A stretch of DNA of 8,833 bases from a bacterium HR23. Its GTDB lineage: Bacteria; Chloroflexota; Dehalococcoidia; Lucifugimonadales; HRBIN23. Numbering within the stretch: the stretch's first letter is position 1; the number at the start of each line of letters is the position of its first letter. Under the pieces are notes generated by a model. The model had not been told where the DNA came from. It searched no databases and saw only the letters and a list, made by a program, of their open reading frames with translations. The DNA lies in NCBI GenBank assembly GCA_002923335.1, contig BEHZ01000071.1, positions 1 to 8,833 of the forward strand. The letters run 5' to 3'. Below are positions 5,171-8,833 of this stretch, piece by piece. A program made the translations under genes and the position numbers.

Positions 5171-6781
5171 GTGGGACGCCTAGACGCTCTCGCCACACGA
5201 CGCTTTGACCTGCTGGTAGTGGGCGGAGGCATTGTGGGCACCGCCATTGCCCGGGATGCGGTCCTGCGCCACCTCTCCGTTGCCCTGGTAGAACAGGAGG
5301 ACCTGGCCTGGGGAACCACCTCCCGCTCCTCTCGCCTCATCCACGGGGGCTTGCGCTACCTGGCCCATGGGGACTTCCGCCTAGTGCGCCAGGACCTGCA
5401 CGAGCGGGAGGTGCTCCTGCGCACCGCCCCCCATCTCGTCCATCCCCTCCCTTTCCTGGTGCCCCTCTATCGTCCACGCTCCCGCTGGTGGTTGGGGATG
5501 GGCCTCACGGTGTATGACATGCTGGCCTTTGACCGCTCTCTGCCGGGGAAGCGGTGGCTCTCCCGCCAGGAGGCGCTCCAGATAGAGCCTGCCCTGCGCC
5601 CCCAAGGGCTGGAGGGGGCCTTCCTCTACTACGACGCCCAGGCCCCCTATATGGAGCGCCTCTGCCTGGAGAACGCCATCGCCTGCGCCCAGGGGGGCGG
5701 CGTGGTGCTCACCCGTTGCCGTGCCATCGCCTTGCGGGTGCACAGAGGCCAGGTGCTGGGCGTGGAGGTGGAGGACCGCCTCACCGGCGAGCGGGGCCAG
5801 GTAGAGGCCCGGGTGGTGGTGAACGCCCTCGGCCCCTGGGCCGAGGGGTGGCTGGGGGAGGCCCTCCCCCGCCCCCGCCGTCCCCTCCTGCGCCTCAGCA
5901 AGGGGGTGCACCTGCTCCTGCCCTCTCTGACCCGCCACGCTTTGGTGCTCTTCTCCCCCCAGGACGGGCGCCTCTTTTTCGTCCTCCCTCTGGAGGGCTG
6001 TTCCCTGGTGGGCACCACCGATACCCCCTTCGCCGGCGACCCCGCCTCCGCCACGGCCGAGCCGGGGGATGTAGCCTACCTGCGGGAGGGGGCGTCTCTG
6101 GCGGTGCCGGGGATACAGGATGCCCCCCTTTACACCACTTATGCGGGGGTGCGGGCTCTGGCCTTCACCCCTACCCGTCGGGAGAGCGATGTGGGGCGAC
6201 GGCACCGCCTGCTGGACCACCGCCGGGAAGGGGCAAAGGGCCTGTTGACCGTCCTCGGGGGGAAAGCGACCGCTGCCCGTGCCATTGCACGGGAGGTGGT
6301 GGATACGGCGTGTGGCCTGCTGGGGTGGGAAGCGGAGTCCCGCACCGCCCGCACCCTCTTCCCCGGCGCCCCCCGTGGAGAGTGGAAAGCGTGGCTCCCC
6401 TTCCAGGAGGCCTTCCTGCACCAGCAGGCCAACCTGCCCCCCACCAACGCTCGCCACCTGGCCCGCCTGTATGGGGAACGCTCCGCCGAGATAGCCCTCC
6501 TGGTCGCCCGTGAACCCTCCCTGGCCGAACCCCTCTGCCCCCACCACCCCGACATCCTTGCCCAGGTGCGCTACGCCGTCCAGCAGGAGTGGGCCTTGAC
6601 CCCCGGCGACTTCCTCCTGCGCCGGACCCTTATCGGCCTCTCCCCGTGTCGGGGCCTGGACGCCCTGGACAAGGTGGTGTCCGAGATGGGCCGGGCGCTG
6701 GGGTGGAGCCCCGCAGAGGCCCAGTGCCAGCGGGAGGGCTACCTGCAAGAGATCGCCCTATGGAACACCCCCAGGGTGTAA
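5171..6781 (+). CDS. glpD: FAD-dependent glycerol-3-phosphate dehydrogenase
   Basis: Oxidises sn-glycerol-3-phosphate to dihydroxyacetone phosphate at the inner face of the membrane and passes electrons to quinone, linking glycerol/lipid turnover to respiration. The 536-residue protein is full length. It has the dinucleotide-binding motif VVGGGIVGTAIARDA (16-30), SRSSRLIHGGLRYL (51-64), the mid-protein VVNALGPWA (216-224), GTTDTP (281-286), TVLGGKATAAR (360-370, compared with GGKLTTYR in the E. coli enzyme) and a C-terminal DAO_C helical domain (about 395-525). The GTG at 5171 is the only usable start: an in-frame TAG lies at 5144-5146 and no other start codon precedes the Rossmann motif. Its ribosome binding site is weak (GGGGG). 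No glpF or glpK is visible next to it. GlpD assignment is strong; the wider glycerol pathway here is inferred. Confidence 0.94.
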   Translation: MGRLDALATRRFDLLVVGGGIVGTAIARDAVLRHLSVALVEQEDLAWGTTSRSSRLIHGGLRYLAHGDFRLVRQDLHEREVLLRTAPHLVHPLPFLVPLYRPRSRWWLGMGLTVYDMLAFDRSLPGKRWLSRQEALQIEPALRPQGLEGAFLYYDAQAPYMERLCLENAIACAQGGGVVLTRCRAIALRVHRGQVLGVEVEDRLTGERGQVEARVVVNALGPWAEGWLGEALPRPRRPLLRLSKGVHLLLPSLTRHALVLFSPQDGRLFFVLPLEGCSLVGTTDTPFAGDPASATAEPGDVAYLREGASLAVPGIQDAPLYTTYAGVRALAFTPTRRESDVGRRHRLLDHRREGAKGLLTVLGGKATAARAIAREVVDTACGLLGWEAESRTARTLFPGAPRGEWKAWLPFQEAFLHQQANLPPTNARHLARLYGERSAEIALLVAREPSLAEPLCPHHPDILAQVRYAVQQEWALTPGDFLLRRTLIGLSPCRGLDALDKVVSEMGRALGWSPAEAQCQREGYLQEIALWNTPRV

Positions 6782-6798
6782 GATAAGGACACCGCCAT

Positions 6799-6812
6799 AA
6801 TCCTTCGGGATT
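6799..6812 (+). other. UUCG tetraloop hairpin between glpD and LLM gene
   Basis: AATCC (6799-6803) and GGATT (6808-6812) form a 5-bp stem closed by C-TTCG-G, the exceptionally stable cUUCGg tetraloop. It sits 17 bases after the glpD stop and 6 bases before the AAGGAGGTG ribosome binding site of the next gene. It could be an mRNA processing or stability element. There is no T tract, so it is not a standard terminator. A CATAAT -10-like box (6796-6801) overlaps it but has no matching -35. Confidence 0.45.
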
Positions 6813-6831
6813 CGGGATAAGGAGGTGCACC

Positions 6832-7734
6832 ATGCACTTCGGCCTTGCAGTGCCCCACTTCCGCCAGGTGGCCTCGGTAGAGGCCATCCGGCGGGTCGCA
6901 CACGAGGCGGAGGCCATGGGCTACGACAGCGTCTGGGTAACGGACCACATCCTTCTGCCCCGCCAGTATCACGAGCGGTTTGGGGTGGATATGCTGGAGA
7001 TGGTGCCCGTCCTGGGCTACCTCTGTGCCATTACCCGGCGCATCCGCATCGGCACCAGCGTGATCATCCTGGCCCACCGCAACCCCATCTTTATGGCCCG
7101 TGCCCTGGCCACGGTGGACGTCCTCTCCGGCGGACGGCTCATCGTGGGCGCAGCCGCCGGTTGGTGCAAAGAGGAGTTTGAGTTCCTGGGGGTTCCCTTT
7201 GAGCAGCGGGGGGAGATCAGCGACGAGGCACTGCGCATCTACAAGGTGCTATGGACGGAAGATGACCCCCATTTTGAGGGGAAGTTCTGGCGCTTCAACA
7301 ACACCCGGCTGGAGCCGAAGCCCATCCAGAAGCCCCATCCGCCCATCTGGGTCGGGGGCAACAGCCGGCGGGCCTTGCGTCGTGCGGTGGAGTTGGGCGA
7401 CGGCTGGCACCCTACCCGCCCTACCCCCCAGGATATCCAGAACGCCCGCCCCCTCCTCCAGCGCCTGGCGGAGCAAAGGGGACGGCGCCTGGACACCTTC
7501 CCCATCTTTGTGCGCCAAGCCCTGCGGTTCACCGACGCCCCCAGCGAACGCCATCCCCTTATCGGCACCGTGGACTCCATCCGCAAAGGAATAGACGCCT
7601 TCCAGCAGGCCGGGGCCACCGGCTTCATGCTGGACACCTTCTACGGCGTCCCCGAACTGGCCGACCAGACCCTGGACGGCGTGCTGAAGACGATGGAGCG
7701 CTTCGCCCGAGAGGTGATGCCCTACTACCGATGA
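6832..7734 (+). CDS. LLM-class flavin/F420-dependent oxidoreductase
   Basis: Member of the luciferase-like monooxygenase superfamily, a TIM-barrel enzyme using FMN or, more likely in this subgroup, coenzyme F420. The substrate is not identifiable. The 300 residues show the opening strand MHFGLAVPHF, AHEAEAMGYDSVWVTDHIL (24-42), IRIGTSVIILAHRNPIFMAR (71-90, the typical GTSV...RNP segment), ATVDVLSGGRLIVGAAAGW (93-111), EFEFLGVPFEQRG (115-127), PIWVGGNSRRALRRAVELGDGW (171-192) and a C-terminal GATGFMLD (261-268). It resembles the TIGR03619-type family of about 290-300 residues. The ATG at 6832 has a near-perfect AAGGAGGTG 5 bases upstream. The next gene starts 9 bases after its stop, with a ribosome binding site overlapping the stop, so the two are probably co-transcribed. 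Confidence 0.9.
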   Translation: MHFGLAVPHFRQVASVEAIRRVAHEAEAMGYDSVWVTDHILLPRQYHERFGVDMLEMVPVLGYLCAITRRIRIGTSVIILAHRNPIFMARALATVDVLSGGRLIVGAAAGWCKEEFEFLGVPFEQRGEISDEALRIYKVLWTEDDPHFEGKFWRFNNTRLEPKPIQKPHPPIWVGGNSRRALRRAVELGDGWHPTRPTPQDIQNARPLLQRLAEQRGRRLDTFPIFVRQALRFTDAPSERHPLIGTVDSIRKGIDAFQQAGATGFMLDTFYGVPELADQTLDGVLKTMERFAREVMPYYR

Positions 7735-7743
7735 GGAGGGGAA

Positions 7744-8229
7744 GTGTCCCGCTGGCTTCTGGTAGGCATAGGGGCGGGGATAGGGGTATTGGTGGTCGTC
7801 GCCCTGGTGGTAACCTTTACCCTGCGGAGGCCCCTCCTTTACCCCCCCGATACGCCCCAGGGCGTTACCCAACGCTACCTCCAGGCCCTGGCCCGCGAGC
7901 AGTGGGCCGAGGCCTATGGCTACCTCTCCTCCGACCTGCAGGCCCGCTGCCCCCTGGACGCCTGGGAACGCCAGGTGGCCTATGCCCGCTCCTTCCTGGA
8001 GCAGTCGGCGGTTTTCCTGCAGGGCGTTACCTACCGGGATGACGGGAGCGCAGTGGTGCGGGTCACCTTCGCACAGCCGGCCTCCCCCAGACCCTTCGCC
8101 TTCGTCCCCCAGGAATGGGGAAGTGAACAGGAGTTCCGCCTCAAGTATCAAGACGGAGGCCAATGGCGTTTCACCGCCTTCCCGTGGCCCCTCTGGCCCG
8201 ATTTCCAGTGCCCGGCGGTGTCCCTATGA
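7744..8229 (+). CDS. Single-pass membrane protein with small extracytoplasmic domain
   Basis: Unrecognised protein of 161 residues. Residues 4-27 form one strongly hydrophobic helix (WLLVGIGAGIGVLVVVALVV) followed by RR. That arrangement suits an uncleaved N-terminal anchor; there is no lipobox cysteine. The remainder (about 35-161) begins with a short helix-rich stretch (TPQGVTQRYLQALAREQW, AEAYGYLSSDLQ) and continues into beta-strand-like segments (GSAVVRVTFA, EFRLKYQDGGQWRFTAF). This pattern is reminiscent of NTF2-like domains such as DUF4878, which is an inference from shape only. The GTG start at 7744 is preceded by GAGGAGGGG overlapping the LLM stop. The last bases overlap the next gene as ATGA, which suggests translational coupling with the multi-pass membrane protein. 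Function unknown. Confidence 0.82.
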   Translation: MSRWLLVGIGAGIGVLVVVALVVTFTLRRPLLYPPDTPQGVTQRYLQALAREQWAEAYGYLSSDLQARCPLDAWERQVAYARSFLEQSAVFLQGVTYRDDGSAVVRVTFAQPASPRPFAFVPQEWGSEQEFRLKYQDGGQWRFTAFPWPLWPDFQCPAVSL

Positions 8230-8833
8230 GCAACACGCAACGCCTCTACTTTTATGGTGTCGCCCTCATCGCCCTGCTGGTGGGGACAGCGGGCGCAACC
8301 TCTCTCCTGGGGGCCCTTCTGCGCCTGGGCGTGGGCAACCCGCTCCTGGAGCCGGGGGCCGGCTTCCGGAGCGAGGTGAGCCGTGCCCTGGCCATGCTGG
8401 TGGTGGGGTGGCCGGTGTGGGCACTCCACTGGCTGATGGCCCAGAGACACCGACGCCGTGCCCCGCAGGAGGCGGGAGCGGTGTTGCGCAAACTCTACAT
8501 TTACCTCGTGCTGGGCATAGCGGCGGCAGGGGTGTTCGTGGCCGCGGTTGCCCTCCTGCAGGCAGGCTTGGGGGCGTCGGAGCGAGCCTTGCCGTCTCTG
8601 GCGCCCCTGGTGGTGTGGGGGGCGGTGTGGGCGTATCACTGGGCAGTGGAGCGGGGAGAGGGCCAGCCCTCGGAAGGGGGGCGCACCCTTCGGCGCTGGT
8701 ATGTTTACCTCACCAGCGCCTACAGCCTGGGGGCGCTGGGGGCAGGGGTTGGCTTCGCCCTGGCCGTCCTGCTCACCCGTGTTTACGACACCCTGGCCCT
8801 GATGCCTTACCTCACTCGTCCTGCTCCCCTCTG
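8226..8833 (+). CDS. DUF5671-type multi-pass membrane protein, 3'-truncated
   Basis: The frame stays open from the ATG at 8226, overlapping the previous TGA as ATGA, to the window end: 202 codons visible and incomplete. The protein repeats a module of an aromatic-rich helix start and a second helix ending in a tryptophan/histidine motif. The helix starts are RLYFYGVALIALL (6-18), KLYIYLVLGIAAAG (89-102) and RWYVYLTSAYSLGA (157-170). The paired motifs are GWPVWALHWLMAQRHR (61-76) and VWGAVWAYHWAVERG (130-144). These RxYxYL and PVWxxHW features match DUF5671 proteins, common in Chloroflexota, whose function is unknown. At least five membrane helices are visible. Tight coupling to the small membrane protein suggests a shared envelope role. 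Family call is from pattern memory. Confidence 0.8.
   Translation, partial: MSNTQRLYFYGVALIALLVGTAGATSLLGALLRLGVGNPLLEPGAGFRSEVSRALAMLVVGWPVWALHWLMAQRHRRRAPQEAGAVLRKLYIYLVLGIAAAGVFVAAVALLQAGLGASERALPSLAPLVVWGAVWAYHWAVERGEGQPSEGGRTLRRWYVYLTSAYSLGALGAGVGFALAVLLTRVYDTLALMPYLTRPAPL

Noticed and set aside
7732..7746. UGA between the LLM gene and the next gene, which is in the same frame, as a selenocysteine readthrough site
   Set aside because: The LLM protein ends at its usual length, a strong ribosome binding site overlaps the stop, and no bacterial SECIS-like hairpin with a GGU apical loop is evident just downstream.

Overview
The window is GC-rich and almost entirely plus-strand coding. It holds eight protein genes, two of them cut by the window edges, and two tRNA genes. 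The organism is probably a Chloroflexota bacterium, perhaps of the Dehalococcoidia or a related lineage. That is an inference from gene content (an F420-type luciferase-like oxidoreductase, a DUF5671-type membrane protein, an archaeal-style HypE-like AIR synthase), the high GC and the strong AGGAGG-type ribosome binding sites. There is no 16S or other phylogenetic marker, so the assignment is tentative.

Region 1 (1-525): the 3' part of a thioredoxin gene ends 27 bases before the outstanding feature, a tRNA for selenocysteine (selC, 321-410). It has a UCA anticodon, an 8-bp acceptor stem, a 6-bp D stem with a 4-base loop, and a long variable arm. After it comes a 115-base spacer with a perfect 12-bp palindromic hairpin and smaller hairpins.

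Region 2 (526-2466): a HypE-like AIR-synthase-fold protein and a ten-helix EamA-type transporter lie 3 bases apart and look like one transcript.

Region 3 (2467-4980): a good sigma70-type promoter precedes cinA (competence/damage-inducible protein with NMN deamidase domain). A hairpin that includes the cinA stop codon follows, then argC of arginine biosynthesis.

Region 4 (4981-6781): tRNA-Glu(UUC) has its own promoter, embedded in the end of argC. Next is glpD, the FAD-dependent glycerol-3-phosphate dehydrogenase.

Region 5 (6782-8833): an LLM-class flavin/F420 oxidoreductase, a small single-pass membrane protein with an extracytoplasmic domain, and a DUF5671-type multi-pass protein running off the window form a tight cluster, with a 9-base gap and then an ATGA overlap.

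Most genes are ordinary housekeeping or metabolic genes. The tRNA-Sec means the organism probably decodes UGA as selenocysteine, although no selenoprotein, selA, selB or true selD is visible here. I saw no mobile element, CRISPR array or defence system.
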